Shown here piece after piece: positions 23,788 to 32,979 of a stretch of DNA of 64,000 nt. The stretch spans positions 62,001 through 126,000 of the forward strand of contig JBGVCG010000022.1 in NCBI GenBank assembly GCA_045226255.1, read 5' to 3'. The first letter of the stretch is position 1. Each line of letters starts with the position of its first letter. Position numbers and translations under genes: made by a program. This DNA comes from UBA1181 sp045226255. Its GTDB lineage: Bacteria > Bacteroidota > Bacteroidia > Bacteroidales > Paludibacteraceae. Below the pieces are notes generated by a model. It worked only from the letters and a program-made list of their open reading frames with translations. It ran no database searches and was not told where the DNA came from.

Positions 23788-23814
23788 ATTTTGCGATGCA
23801 TCTAATATGCGTTT

Positions 23815-24459
23815 TTACTCCATCCTCACATACTCCATATACTCATCGTAAGGAATGTAGCGGCCTCCCATGCTTTTGAGGTGGGGGGTCTCCAGTTGGC
23901 AATCAATCATCACGCCACCGTTTTGCGCAAACACTTTAGCCAGGAAGATTAGTGCCAGCTTGGAGGCGCTTGGCACGAGGGAGAACATGCTCTCCCCGAA
24001 GAAACACCTTCCGATGGTCACACCATAGAGTCCACCGACCAGCTTCTCCTCCTGATCCCACACCTCAACGCTCGCCGCGAACCCCTGTTCGTGCAGCGCT
24101 GTGTATGCCTTCGTCATATCATCGCCTAGCCATGCCCCTTCCATCTCCTTGCGGAGGTCTCCGCAGTTCTTGATCACGGAGGCGAAGTCTTGGTTGATCG
24201 TGACACGGTAGAGTCCTTTGTTTATCAATGTCCGCATCGAGTGCGACACGTGGATCTCGTTGGGGAAGATGACGAAACGGTTCATGGGGCAGAACCATAG
24301 GATGTCCGAATCGCGGAACGAGTACCAAGGGAAGATACCGTTCGAGTAGGCCAGCAAGAGACGGTCGATGGAGAGATCTCCGCCGATGGCGAAAAGTCCG
24401 TCCTCCTCCCCGTCCCGTGGGTCGGGAAACCCTATCTGTTCCGTCAGTTGGTAAATCAT
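23815..24459 (-). CDS. aat: Leucyl/phenylalanyl-tRNA-protein transferase
   Basis: The 214-residue enzyme transfers Leu or Phe from charged tRNA to N-terminal Lys or Arg of proteins, creating N-degrons for ClpS/ClpAP. Family motifs are FPDPRDGEEDGLFAIGGDLS, LLLAYSNGIFPW, WLGDDMTKAYTALHEQGFA and CFFGESMFSLVPSASK. It is slightly shorter than the E. coli protein (234 residues). Its ATG overlaps the clpA stop by 4 bases (ATGA), so the two are translationally coupled in a clpS-clpA-aat operon. Confidence 0.96.
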   Translation of the reverse strand: MIYQLTEQIGFPDPRDGEEDGLFAIGGDLSIDRLLLAYSNGIFPWYSFRDSDILWFCPMNRFVIFPNEIHVSHSMRTLINKGLYRVTINQDFASVIKNCGDLRKEMEGAWLGDDMTKAYTALHEQGFAASVEVWDQEEKLVGGLYGVTIGRCFFGESMFSLVPSASKLALIFLAKVFAQNGGVMIDCQLETPHLKSMGGRYIPYDEYMEYVRME

Positions 24460-26717
24460 GCGCCTTGAACTAATTTTATGGATTCATTCTCCATCACCAC
24501 CTCAGCGGTGCCACCCGACTTCAGGAAGCCGAAGAGGATCTCACGCATCAGGGAAGTGTTCAGTTGGTTGCGGAGCACACGGTCCATCTCCCTAGCCCCG
24601 TATGTCTTCGAATAGCCTTGTTTCAGGAGATAGGCATGCGCCTCGTCCGATATTTTCAGGGTCACGTTCTTCGCCTGCAGCTTCTCCCTAAGCTCGTCCA
24701 CCTTCTTGTCCAGCACAGCCGCCGCCATTGTCTCGTCCATATCGTTGAAGGTCACCATACCATTCAGACGGTTGATGAACTCCGGCTTGAACGTCTTCTT
24801 CACCTGGTCCAGCATGGCTGTACCGGCGGACTTATTACCTCCGAAGCCGATGGAGGAGAGGTGGGCATACTGCGCACCCGCATTGGAGGTCATCACTAGG
24901 ATGACGTGGCGGAAATCCGCCTTGCGTCCCTTGTTGTCCGTCAGACGGGCGTAGTCCATCACCTGTAGGAGGATGTTATAGATATCCGAATGTGCCTTTT
25001 CTATTTCGTCGAGGAGCAGCACGCAGTTAGGCGTCTTGCGGATCGCGTCGGTGAGCAGACCACCATCCTCGTAGCCCACATAGCCCGCAGGGGAACCGAT
25101 CAGTTTCGCCACCGTATGTTTCTCCGTGTATTCGCTCATGTCGAAGCGAACCAGGCTGATGCCCAGTTCTGCCGCCAACACCTTGCAGAGCTCCGTCTTG
25201 CCCACGCCCGTCGGTCCGACGAACAGAAGGCTAGCGATCGGCTTGTCGTCGTCGAGCAGGCCCGCCTTGGACATCTGCACCGCCTCGACCACCTGACGGA
25301 TTGCCTCGTCTTGGCCGTAGATCTTCTTCTTGATGTTCGGTTCGAGGCTCTCCAGCGTATCGTTCCCCTCCTCCTTCAAGGCGGCAGCGTCTATTTTGCA
25401 GACCGTGGACAATACATCCGAGAGGAGCGACTGGTTCACCGTCTGCACCTTGGTCTTCAGCGGGTGGAGCTCACGGAAGGCGCCCGCTTCGTCGATCAGG
25501 TCGATCGCCTTGTCCGGCAGGAAGCGGTCCGCGATGAACTTCGCGCTGTTCTCCACCGCATATTCCACCGCACCCTTGGCGTAGACCACATGGTGGTATT
25601 CCTCGTATTTCTTCTTCAATCCGTTGATGATGCGGATGGCCTCCTCGACGGAAGGCTCCGGTATGTCTATCTGCTGGAAGCGGCGTACGAGCGCCTTGTC
25701 CTGCGAGAAGAATCGGTTGTATTCCTCGTACGTGGTGGAGCCGATGAAGCGGATATTGTCCCCCTCCAAGTAAGGCTTCAGCAGGTTGCTGGCATCCATG
25801 GAGCCGTCGCCCGTCCTGCCCGCACCGACCAGGTTGTGGATTTCGTCGATGTAGACGATTGACTTCCCCTCGTTGGCAATACCATCCATGATCGCCTTTA
25901 AGCGTTTCTCGAAATCGCCACGAAATTGCGTGCCCGCTAGGAGCGAGCCTAGGTTCAGCTCATAGATCTTGTACCCCTTTAGTCGTTCAGGCACCTTCCC
26001 CTTGCGCAGCAGGTCAGCCAGACCATAGACGAGAGCCGTCTTTCCGACGCCCGGTTCGCCCACGTGCAGTGGGTTATTCTTATCCTTACGGCACAAGACT
26101 TGTATGGTTCGTTCCAGTTCCTTCTCCCTGCCGATCAACGGGTTATGGTCGTCGATATGGTCGCTGACGCAGTACACCATGCTTCGCCATGATTTTTCGC
26201 CCATGCTAGGTGAAGTCCCGTTGGAGAGAAGTCCTTCCTCCTCGTCATCGCTCTCCTCTTCTTCGTCCTCCTCATAGTCGTCATAAGCAGAGATGAAGTC
26301 GCTCAGGAGAACGCTCAGATCCACCAAGGCATACTTCTTCAGGAGGTAGGAAGCCATGGAGTCCGGCAGGTCTATGATCGCTTTGAGTATATGTGTGAAA
26401 TTGATGTCGTGTTGGCCGGCGTATTGTGCGATATGGTTCGCGAGCAATAGCACCTGGGAGGTATGTCCGGAGAGTTCCACCTCGTATTGGACATCCGCAG
26501 GCACCTGTTCCACTTTGTTTGTCAGGTATTCGACCAGGTCCATCCTCAGTTCGGATGTTTGCACATCACTGATGGAGACGTAGTAGAAGCAAGGTTCGTC
26601 CAACAAAATCTGGAGAAGGTGTTCCGGCATCAGAAACTCGTGTCGGTACTGTTCAGCGCAGCATTTCGCCTTCTCAAAGATAATTTTTGTATAATCGTCA
26701 TAATCTAATTCTTCCAT
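24456..26717 (-). CDS. clpA: ATP-dependent Clp protease ATP-binding subunit ClpA
   Basis: The 753-residue AAA+ unfoldase feeds substrates to ClpP. An N-terminal Clp-N repeat domain (about 1-140) is followed by an acidic linker (EEDEEEESDDEEE). The first AAA module has Walker A GEPGVGKT (about residue 220) and Walker B VYIDEIHNLVGAG; the second has GPTGVGKT (about 500), and the IGFGGNKSAG stretch is the likely ClpP-docking loop. There is no ClpB-type middle coiled coil. It lies 6 bases after clpS and overlaps aat, forming the recognition, unfolding and tagging steps of the N-degron pathway. No clpP is in the window. Confidence 0.96.
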   Translation of the reverse strand: MEELDYDDYTKIIFEKAKCCAEQYRHEFLMPEHLLQILLDEPCFYYVSISDVQTSELRMDLVEYLTNKVEQVPADVQYEVELSGHTSQVLLLANHIAQYAGQHDINFTHILKAIIDLPDSMASYLLKKYALVDLSVLLSDFISAYDDYEEDEEEESDDEEEGLLSNGTSPSMGEKSWRSMVYCVSDHIDDHNPLIGREKELERTIQVLCRKDKNNPLHVGEPGVGKTALVYGLADLLRKGKVPERLKGYKIYELNLGSLLAGTQFRGDFEKRLKAIMDGIANEGKSIVYIDEIHNLVGAGRTGDGSMDASNLLKPYLEGDNIRFIGSTTYEEYNRFFSQDKALVRRFQQIDIPEPSVEEAIRIINGLKKKYEEYHHVVYAKGAVEYAVENSAKFIADRFLPDKAIDLIDEAGAFRELHPLKTKVQTVNQSLLSDVLSTVCKIDAAALKEEGNDTLESLEPNIKKKIYGQDEAIRQVVEAVQMSKAGLLDDDKPIASLLFVGPTGVGKTELCKVLAAELGISLVRFDMSEYTEKHTVAKLIGSPAGYVGYEDGGLLTDAIRKTPNCVLLLDEIEKAHSDIYNILLQVMDYARLTDNKGRKADFRHVILVMTSNAGAQYAHLSSIGFGGNKSAGTAMLDQVKKTFKPEFINRLNGMVTFNDMDETMAAAVLDKKVDELREKLQAKNVTLKISDEAHAYLLKQGYSKTYGAREMDRVLRNQLNTSLMREILFGFLKSGGTAEVVMENESIKLVQGA

Positions 26718-26723
26718 ACCATT

Positions 26724-27029
26724 CTAATCTAAAGGTTCACATGTAATTCTCAAGGGGAATCCCTCCGCCCTTGCCATCTTGGTGGCTTTTTCCGTTTTCG
26801 ACACCGCCACGTCGTGGGAGTAGATGCCGACAGTCGCAAGTTTTTTACGATCCACCTCGATTGTTAATCGTTCCGCCTCGCTTTTAGACTTGAAAAAGAC
26901 AACCATTAAAACTTTCACGACGAATTCGTAGGTTGTGAAATCGTCGTTATGGAAAATCACCTTGAACTGCCGGGGCTCGTCCAAATCCGTTCTCTGACGT
27001 TCTTTGACGGAAGATTGTTGTTTTGCCAT
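26724..27029 (-). CDS. clpS: ClpS N-degron adaptor
   Basis: The 101-residue adaptor presents proteins with N-terminal Leu, Phe, Tyr or Trp to ClpA. FHNDDFTTYEFVVKVL is the conserved N-degron-binding segment, followed by KSKSEAERLTIEV and the VGIYSHDVAVSKTEKA helix-strand. The flexible N-terminal tail (KQQSSVKERQRTDLDEPRQF) is longer and more basic than in E. coli. It is the first of the clpS-clpA-aat trio; the 76 bases upstream hold no clear promoter, so read-through from the TerB/J-domain gene is possible. Confidence 0.96.
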   Translation of the reverse strand: MAKQQSSVKERQRTDLDEPRQFKVIFHNDDFTTYEFVVKVLMVVFFKSKSEAERLTIEVDRKKLATVGIYSHDVAVSKTEKATKMARAEGFPLRITCEPLD

Positions 27030-27105
27030 AAAAAGCCGTTAAAAATTAATTGTCATATACAATATCGTCGGACAGGAAATAGTCGCTTGGAAATCGTTTA
27101 AAGGG

Positions 27106-27885
27106 TCATGCCGGTCGTTCCACCAACAGTTCATACGCTTCGCTGATCCGTTGGAACTTTTCCGTGGAGATTTTCAGTTCCTCGTCGGATGCATCGATTT
27201 GTTTGTCCGGGTGGTATTGCATGGATAGTTTGCGGAAAGCGTTTTTGATCTCTTTCTCGGAGGCGTCGGGGGAGAGACCCAAAGCATCGTAGGCCCAATC
27301 CTTAGACGAGGAGTTTTTACCTTTGGACGAAGATTTGTACGAATCATTGTGGGACGAGTCTGTCTGCTGTTTGCCCGTGTTTTCCCAAGTGAATCCGTAT
27401 GCGAAATACCCGCGCTGACGGTCGAAGTCCACCTGTTTGATACAAGCAAAGCGGGCGTACATCTCAATGATTTTCGCCTCTTCTTTTTCGATGCGCGAGT
27501 CGACGACCGCGATTTCGAAGAGGGTGGTGAGTAGCGTGAGGCGCTGCTTGTACCACATGTGTTGGTTCAGTTGGAGGCAGATGGGTCTCAAATCCTTCGG
27601 CATAGGTTCCTTTATGTATTTGGACATCAAGGATAATATCTTGCGGCCCTCCTCCTCGCTGAATTCCCGAGCTAAGTATTTCTTGGCCACGTTCAGTTCG
27701 CTCTTTGTAGCCTTTTTGTCCGCATTCATCACAACGGTAAGCAACCTCGCTACGCTATCAAAGAGGGAGGAACTCGCCCCTGCGTTGGAACCCTCATTCG
27801 TTTTGTCCTTGTCTTTTTCTTCGTCGGATAGCCATCCCAACAAATAAAAGACCATGATAAGGATTATGATTGCTATGATTGGCAT
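27106..27885 (-). CDS. TerB/J-domain co-chaperone (DjlA-like)
   Basis: The 259-residue protein has an N-terminal membrane segment (MPIIAIIILIMVFYLLGWLS), a charged linker and a TerB-like all-helical domain (about 45-150; MNADKKATKSELNVAKKYLA). A Ser-rich linker leads to a C-terminal J domain (about 195-255) with HPD in YHPDKQ. The order TM-TerB-J is that of DjlA, a membrane DnaK co-chaperone. It is 6 bases downstream of the beta-barrel gene and 76 bases upstream of clpS, so it may share a transcript linking outer-membrane proteins with proteolysis. It is shorter than the related protein at 12116. Confidence 0.88.
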   Translation of the reverse strand: MPIIAIIILIMVFYLLGWLSDEEKDKDKTNEGSNAGASSSLFDSVARLLTVVMNADKKATKSELNVAKKYLAREFSEEEGRKILSLMSKYIKEPMPKDLRPICLQLNQHMWYKQRLTLLTTLFEIAVVDSRIEKEEAKIIEMYARFACIKQVDFDRQRGYFAYGFTWENTGKQQTDSSHNDSYKSSSKGKNSSSKDWAYDALGLSPDASEKEIKNAFRKLSMQYHPDKQIDASDEELKISTEKFQRISEAYELLVERPA

Positions 27886-27891
27886 CGCTTA

Positions 27892-29649
27892 TTAGAAATA
27901 AAATGATAAACCTGCCAAGAAATTGAATCCGTGGACGTCGTACCCGTACCAGCTTTGGTAAGGTTGGTTGAACATATTGTCAAATTTCACGAAGAAATCC
28001 AACCAATTCAGGAATTTATAGTCTGCGCCCACGTTGATGTTGTGCGCATTCCTCATCTTAACGGCTTCTCCATTCACGTAGGCATGTCTTCCTCCCTCGA
28101 ATTGGTATCCCAAGTCGAAGCGTAGTGCCTTTGTGAAGCGATAGCTAGCGTGATAATTCAACTTCCAGTCTGGTCTTTGCCAAGCGTAATCGATTTTCTC
28201 CAAGGCCCATTTGTTGACGATAGCGTCGAAGCCCATATCCAGCCTCTCCTTGTGATGGTAGCCTAGGGATAAGCCCGCATTGAATACGCCTGCGTTCTTC
28301 TCGTACACTACATCGAACTGGCGGGTCATGACCATGGTCGTGTCACCGTTTACGATGGATGGACGCATCTTATTCACGAAGAAGTATGGGTTGTTGATGA
28401 CCTTATAACCGGCATAGAGGTCCATGTCGACTCGCTTGGCCACTTTCACCCGTACTCCCGCATAGACGTCGATTGGGGTGTAGGTGTCCTCCAAGCGGAC
28501 ATCCGGGGCAATGTATTTATTCTCCTTCGTCACGGTACGGAAGTTGTTCACGGTATAGTCTCCTGTGACGCAGGCGTAGATGTATGCGATGTCCTTCTTT
28601 AGCTTCACTGTTCCGAAGATGTCTGGGCATACGGTTCCCTTTTTCCCTTGACCGATACCGAACGCCGCCTTGATACCGATGTTGATTTTTCCGATGTCTC
28701 CGCTGAACACCGCATTGGGTTTAAACTTCAGCATCGTGTAGTTGTTCATGTTTGCCGCATTGGCGAAGTCGTAGTATTGGTCCTCTTCCGGCAAGCTCAT
28801 GATGATGTTGTACATGTCGAAGTCCATACCGATTATGTAATTCTCCATGCGGTATCCTCCGCGTAGTTTGGTGAGGATGGTATGCTCGGAAAGATCATCG
28901 TTGTTGCTGAAGAGTTGGTAATTCGTTTGTAAGTCGTAGCTCCATTTTCCGATGAACTCCTTCGTCCTGAAACGTACGTTGGCGTCCAGATTGAGGAAAT
29001 GTTGCTTGAACTCGATGTTGTCCGACTCCATGTAACCCCTGTTGAACCAGGATTGCATCTCGTCATCGTATCCATAGTAGCGGAAAAGATCGTAGTCCGC
29101 CGCGAAGAACGAACTCAACTCCTTGGTATGGCGGATGGAGGAGTTGAAACGAAGCTTAGCCTTCGTGTCGCAGTCCAACGCCTTAGACTTCATGTCGCTG
29201 TTCAAAGGTGCGTAATTGTCGGCGGAGATCTTCACGTTTCCGAATGAGGACCTGTGCTTCAGATCCAAATCCATTGAGGATTTCTGTAGTTGGAAGATCG
29301 GGGTATAAAACTCTCCTAATAGGGAGGAGTAGTTGCCACCGCCTATGCGGGCGAAATGTTGTTTGTCTCCCCGTTTCCTGATGGGTTGCGCAGTCGCATA
29401 ATCCAATGGATATAGCTCGCTCGGTTTCACATCGTAGGGGGTGGTCCAAACAGAGTATGTGGACTCTCTCTTCTTCGTTTCGATCGGTTTCAGCTCTGGC
29501 ATGGTGCTGATTTTTCCCGCATCTTTGATGATAGGGTTATATTCCTTCACCACATCTACGTTGCGTTCAATGGTCGTGTCCGCGCTTTCCTGGGCGGAGG
29601 CTGCGGCGCAGAATGCGGTGAGTCCAATTATTAAAAACAAACGTTTCAT
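27892..29649 (-). CDS. Predicted outer-membrane beta-barrel protein
   Basis: The protein has 585 residues from the ATG at 29649; an ATG at 29664 overlapping the upstream stop would add five. The signal peptide (MKRLFLIIGLTAFCAAASAQ) is followed by about 100 residues (VDVVKEYNPIIKDAGKIS, PIETKKRESTYSVWTTPYDV) and then a long series of amphipathic strands to a terminal aromatic (FNFLAGLSFYF), as in outer-membrane barrels related to TonB-dependent receptors but without a plug. It is coupled to the large TPR gene upstream; I recall this pairing as common in Bacteroidota. Function is unknown. Confidence 0.78.
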   Translation of the reverse strand: MKRLFLIIGLTAFCAAASAQESADTTIERNVDVVKEYNPIIKDAGKISTMPELKPIETKKRESTYSVWTTPYDVKPSELYPLDYATAQPIRKRGDKQHFARIGGGNYSSLLGEFYTPIFQLQKSSMDLDLKHRSSFGNVKISADNYAPLNSDMKSKALDCDTKAKLRFNSSIRHTKELSSFFAADYDLFRYYGYDDEMQSWFNRGYMESDNIEFKQHFLNLDANVRFRTKEFIGKWSYDLQTNYQLFSNNDDLSEHTILTKLRGGYRMENYIIGMDFDMYNIIMSLPEEDQYYDFANAANMNNYTMLKFKPNAVFSGDIGKINIGIKAAFGIGQGKKGTVCPDIFGTVKLKKDIAYIYACVTGDYTVNNFRTVTKENKYIAPDVRLEDTYTPIDVYAGVRVKVAKRVDMDLYAGYKVINNPYFFVNKMRPSIVNGDTTMVMTRQFDVVYEKNAGVFNAGLSLGYHHKERLDMGFDAIVNKWALEKIDYAWQRPDWKLNYHASYRFTKALRFDLGYQFEGGRHAYVNGEAVKMRNAHNINVGADYKFLNWLDFFVKFDNMFNQPYQSWYGYDVHGFNFLAGLSFYF

Positions 29650-29663
29650 ATCGTAGTTACCCA

Positions 29664-32600
29664 TTAATTCTCATTAACAATCTTTTCGTTTTCACTCTGT
29701 TCGATGCGGTTCAGCCTAAGTCTGATTTCAGAGGCGATGTCATCGTTTCCGTTATAGTTTTCACGGACGCTCAGCAGATACTGTTTCGCCTCGAACATCT
29801 TCCCTTGTTTCATGTAGATGTCGGAGAGAAGAATGAAGCTCTTGGCCAACCAATACTGGTGAGGCGTGTTCTTGTCGATGAAGGCGAAGATCTCCTTCTC
29901 CGTGCCGTCCAAATCACCGGCCCGGAAGGAGTACTCCTGTTTGATGAACTGCGATTCCGCACCGTATGCATCCATGCAGTTGCCCGACAATACCTTATAG
30001 TCCGCGAGCGCCAAGGCGGAGTCTCCCAACAATTCGTATGTGCGGGCCCGTGTGAAGAGCGCCTCGCGATAGATCGCCGGATCTAGCTTGTCGCTGTTGG
30101 TGAGTAGGGTAGCGGCATCGACGGTATGTTCAAGATTTCCCAGGAGGTTGTGGCAACGCATGATTCCCAAGCGGGCGGCCATTTTGTTCTCCGGGTTCTG
30201 GGCCACGCTGTCCAGCGTCTCCATGCTGGTGATGGCTTCCTTGTATTCTTTGTTGTCGTATTGTATCTTGGAGAGGAGCACCAAGGCGTTCTCTCTGTCA
30301 GGACAGCCGACTAATGAAGCGACGATGGAGAATTGTTCCTTTGCATTTTCCAAATCGCCTGATTGGTAATAACTATCTCCGAGGTTGTAATGTGCTTTGT
30401 TGGTGAAAACGCTCTCCGGGAACTTCTCCAGGAAGTTGGTGAAGCTTTTTGCGGCACGTGCATATTCCCCTTTCTCGTAGAGGTTCTCTGCGGCGAGGTA
30501 AGTGAGGGAGTCCTGCTCGGAGCGTTGGAACTTGACGAATCCGCCTAAGGTTCCCACATAATCCGCATATCCTTGGATGTTATCCTGCTCGAAATAGATG
30601 CGCTTCAGGTTGTCCAAGGCGGTATGGGCCTCCTCGCTGGTCGGGAAGTAGTCCACGATCTCCTTGTAGGTGGCGATGGACTTATTCGTATTGTTCATCT
30701 CGTCATAGAGCATGGCAGTCTGCAAGCGGCCTTTCCTGCTGAGCGGGCTGTGAGGATAATCCTTGTTCAGCGCCTCGTAGGTCTTGATGGCCTTGTCGTT
30801 CTGCTTCAGCATGATGTAGGCGCGACCGATCTCATACTTGGCGTCCGCCAGGTATTCGGACTGCGGGAAGGTCTTCTGCAGTTTGTTCAGAGTGGCTATC
30901 TTGCCATTGTAATCCTTCTGCAAACCTTGGATGAAGGCTTGTTGGAAGCAGGCGTAGTCGGCTCCTGGTCCGCGCATCGAATAGACTTGCGAATAGCTTT
31001 TCACTGCGTTCCCGAAGTCACGTTGGTAGAAGTAGCAGTCTCCGATACGGTTCGTGGCGTCGGCGATCAACGTTTTATTCTTTTCCTCCATGTTGACATA
31101 CTTCCTGAACCATGACAATGCGTCTGAGTAACGTTTGTCCGTGAAACGGCTGTACCCCATGTTGTAGTGGGCGAGCGTGAACTCCTCGCAGCTTCTGGCT
31201 CCAGGCGAGTTGACGAAGGTCTCGAAGTCGCTGGCGGAATGGCTGAAATCCTTCAGCCTATAGTAGGCCTCACCTCTCCAGAAGATGGTGGAAGCCTCCA
31301 AGGTGCGGTTGTATTGTCCGTCCTTCAGGGAAGTATTGAAGTGTTCGATGGCCTTCGCATAGTTACCGTTCGTGAAGTTCTCGATACCCATGCTGTAGGC
31401 GATGCGTTGGCGCGCCTCGTAAATCTGGATGTTCTTCTCCTTGATCTTCTCGATGGATGCGTAGGCCTCCGCATAGTTCTTTGTCGTGAGGTAGAGGTTG
31501 GTCATGTAGTTGTAGACCCTATCCCTGTAACGAGAGTTCGGGAAGGTCTCCAGGAAACGCTCGAAGGCGGTGATCGACTCGTTGAAAGGAGAGTACGACT
31601 GCTCGTAGATGGTCAGAGCGTAGTTGTAGAAAGCCTCCTCCTTCACGTTCGGGTCGAAGTCCATACGGCTGGCCGATTCGAAGCAGAACCTAGCGTTGGT
31701 GATGTTCTTTTGCTTGACGTAGCAGGAACCGAGGTAGAGGTAGGCGTTCTGTCCCATCGCATCCTCGACGGCGGTCACAGTCTGAAGGCATGTGATCGCA
31801 TTCTGGTAGTCGCCCGTCTGGTAATACGAGTTACCCAACATGTACATGTTCTCGCGGACCACCTGCTCCGCCTCCTTTTGGTAGAGCGAGAGGTACTTGA
31901 TCGTATTTGCGTAGTCTCTCTTCGTATAGTAACATTCACCCAAAAGCCTATGGATTTCCTTGCTGTTCTTGTTGTTCGGATCAGCCTTCAGGAGCGCCTC
32001 GCCACTCTCCAGCACTTCGTCGTAGCGTTTTTGCGCGTAATAGATTTGGAAGATGTAGTAAGGGACGATCCTTGCGTATTCAGGCAATTGCTGCAACTCC
32101 TCAAAGACCGGCAGGGCGGATTCATAGTCCTTGGACAGATAATCCGTGTAGGCCTTGTAGTACTTGGCTGCGACATTGTATTTGGATTGCTGGTTCAATA
32201 GAATCGAGAAGACGTTCTTGGCCCTTTCGACCTCCTTGCATTGCAGCAACGAATAACCCAGCTTGAAGAGGTAATCGGACGATTCAGCCTGTGAGAGGAA
32301 TAGCCTGTCGCATTGGTTGAACTCTTCGACCGCCTCTTTGTAGAATTGCTTGTCGTATTTATGGGAGGCGGAAAGGAAGTGGATCCTATTCGCCAAGGTG
32401 GATTGCGGGTTGTCGGACGTGAATGCGTCCATCTTCCTGCCGGCATCCTTCCGCTGCAGTTCGTAGCTGCAGCAAGCGATGTAATACTCTGTCTCGATGT
32501 AGCGTGGCGAACGGTCTTTCATGTCCAACGTCAGGAAGTATTCGTTCAAACGTTCATACGCCGCCTTGAAATGACCTTGCTCATACAAGGCCTTTCCTTC

Positions 32601-32699
32601 GTGGAATAGTTTGTCCGCCTGTGTGTAATCCTTTGATTGCTGCGCACATAATAACTGCGCCGAAACCAACATGGATGCTAAAATGAGTTTTTTTCTCAT
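29664..32699 (-). CDS. Large exported tetratricopeptide-repeat protein
   Basis: The 1011-residue protein has a signal peptide (MRKKLILASMLVSAQLLCAQ) followed by about 20 TPR units over most of its length. Examples are YYKAYTDYLSKDYESALPVF, YFQRDFGNAVKSYSQVYSM-type units and AHYNLGDSYYQSGDLENAKE. TPR solenoids act as periplasmic protein-binding scaffolds. The neighbouring barrel gene overlaps its stop, so the two products may form one envelope complex. A -7 motif lies at 32725-32732, 25 bases upstream. A role in cell-envelope assembly is inferred only from layout. Confidence 0.85.
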   Translation of the reverse strand: MRKKLILASMLVSAQLLCAQQSKDYTQADKLFHEGKALYEQGHFKAAYERLNEYFLTLDMKDRSPRYIETEYYIACCSYELQRKDAGRKMDAFTSDNPQSTLANRIHFLSASHKYDKQFYKEAVEEFNQCDRLFLSQAESSDYLFKLGYSLLQCKEVERAKNVFSILLNQQSKYNVAAKYYKAYTDYLSKDYESALPVFEELQQLPEYARIVPYYIFQIYYAQKRYDEVLESGEALLKADPNNKNSKEIHRLLGECYYTKRDYANTIKYLSLYQKEAEQVVRENMYMLGNSYYQTGDYQNAITCLQTVTAVEDAMGQNAYLYLGSCYVKQKNITNARFCFESASRMDFDPNVKEEAFYNYALTIYEQSYSPFNESITAFERFLETFPNSRYRDRVYNYMTNLYLTTKNYAEAYASIEKIKEKNIQIYEARQRIAYSMGIENFTNGNYAKAIEHFNTSLKDGQYNRTLEASTIFWRGEAYYRLKDFSHSASDFETFVNSPGARSCEEFTLAHYNMGYSRFTDKRYSDALSWFRKYVNMEEKNKTLIADATNRIGDCYFYQRDFGNAVKSYSQVYSMRGPGADYACFQQAFIQGLQKDYNGKIATLNKLQKTFPQSEYLADAKYEIGRAYIMLKQNDKAIKTYEALNKDYPHSPLSRKGRLQTAMLYDEMNNTNKSIATYKEIVDYFPTSEEAHTALDNLKRIYFEQDNIQGYADYVGTLGGFVKFQRSEQDSLTYLAAENLYEKGEYARAAKSFTNFLEKFPESVFTNKAHYNLGDSYYQSGDLENAKEQFSIVASLVGCPDRENALVLLSKIQYDNKEYKEAITSMETLDSVAQNPENKMAARLGIMRCHNLLGNLEHTVDAATLLTNSDKLDPAIYREALFTRARTYELLGDSALALADYKVLSGNCMDAYGAESQFIKQEYSFRAGDLDGTEKEIFAFIDKNTPHQYWLAKSFILLSDIYMKQGKMFEAKQYLLSVRENYNGNDDIASEIRLRLNRIEQSENEKIVNEN

Positions 32700-32724
32700 T
32701 GGTGTCTATTATTATACATTTTCG

Positions 32725-32732
32725 CAAAGATA
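32725..32732 (-). promoter_or_regulatory. -7 promoter element before the TPR gene
   Basis: CAAAGATA on the plus strand reads TATCTTTG on the minus strand, matching TAnnTTTG, 25 bases ahead of the start. The -33 region is not clear. It may drive the whole TPR-barrel-TerB/J-clpS-clpA-aat series. Confidence 0.5.
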
Positions 32733-32979
32733 CAGAAACTAAGCGACAAAAAGCGGATGTGAAAAGTAAAATTTAATACCCATTTCTGCCAAGAAGATTT
32801 TCTCCTAAAAATTTGCAAGGAATGTTATCACTTTGCGAACAGATAGACACTCCTGTCTAACTTCTGTATTGCTATAGCGTTGTTAAGATTAACATTACGT
32901 ATGACTTAAACAACAGATCACCAATAGTAAAAACCCCTGTTTGGTTTTTCTTCATTTTGACATTCTCGAAAAAAGGATA

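Noticed and set aside
24990..25862. 290-codon plus-strand frame opposite clpA
   Set aside because: It mirrors the strongly conserved ClpA AAA+ modules. The composition is Val/Arg/Leu-rich without any family pattern.
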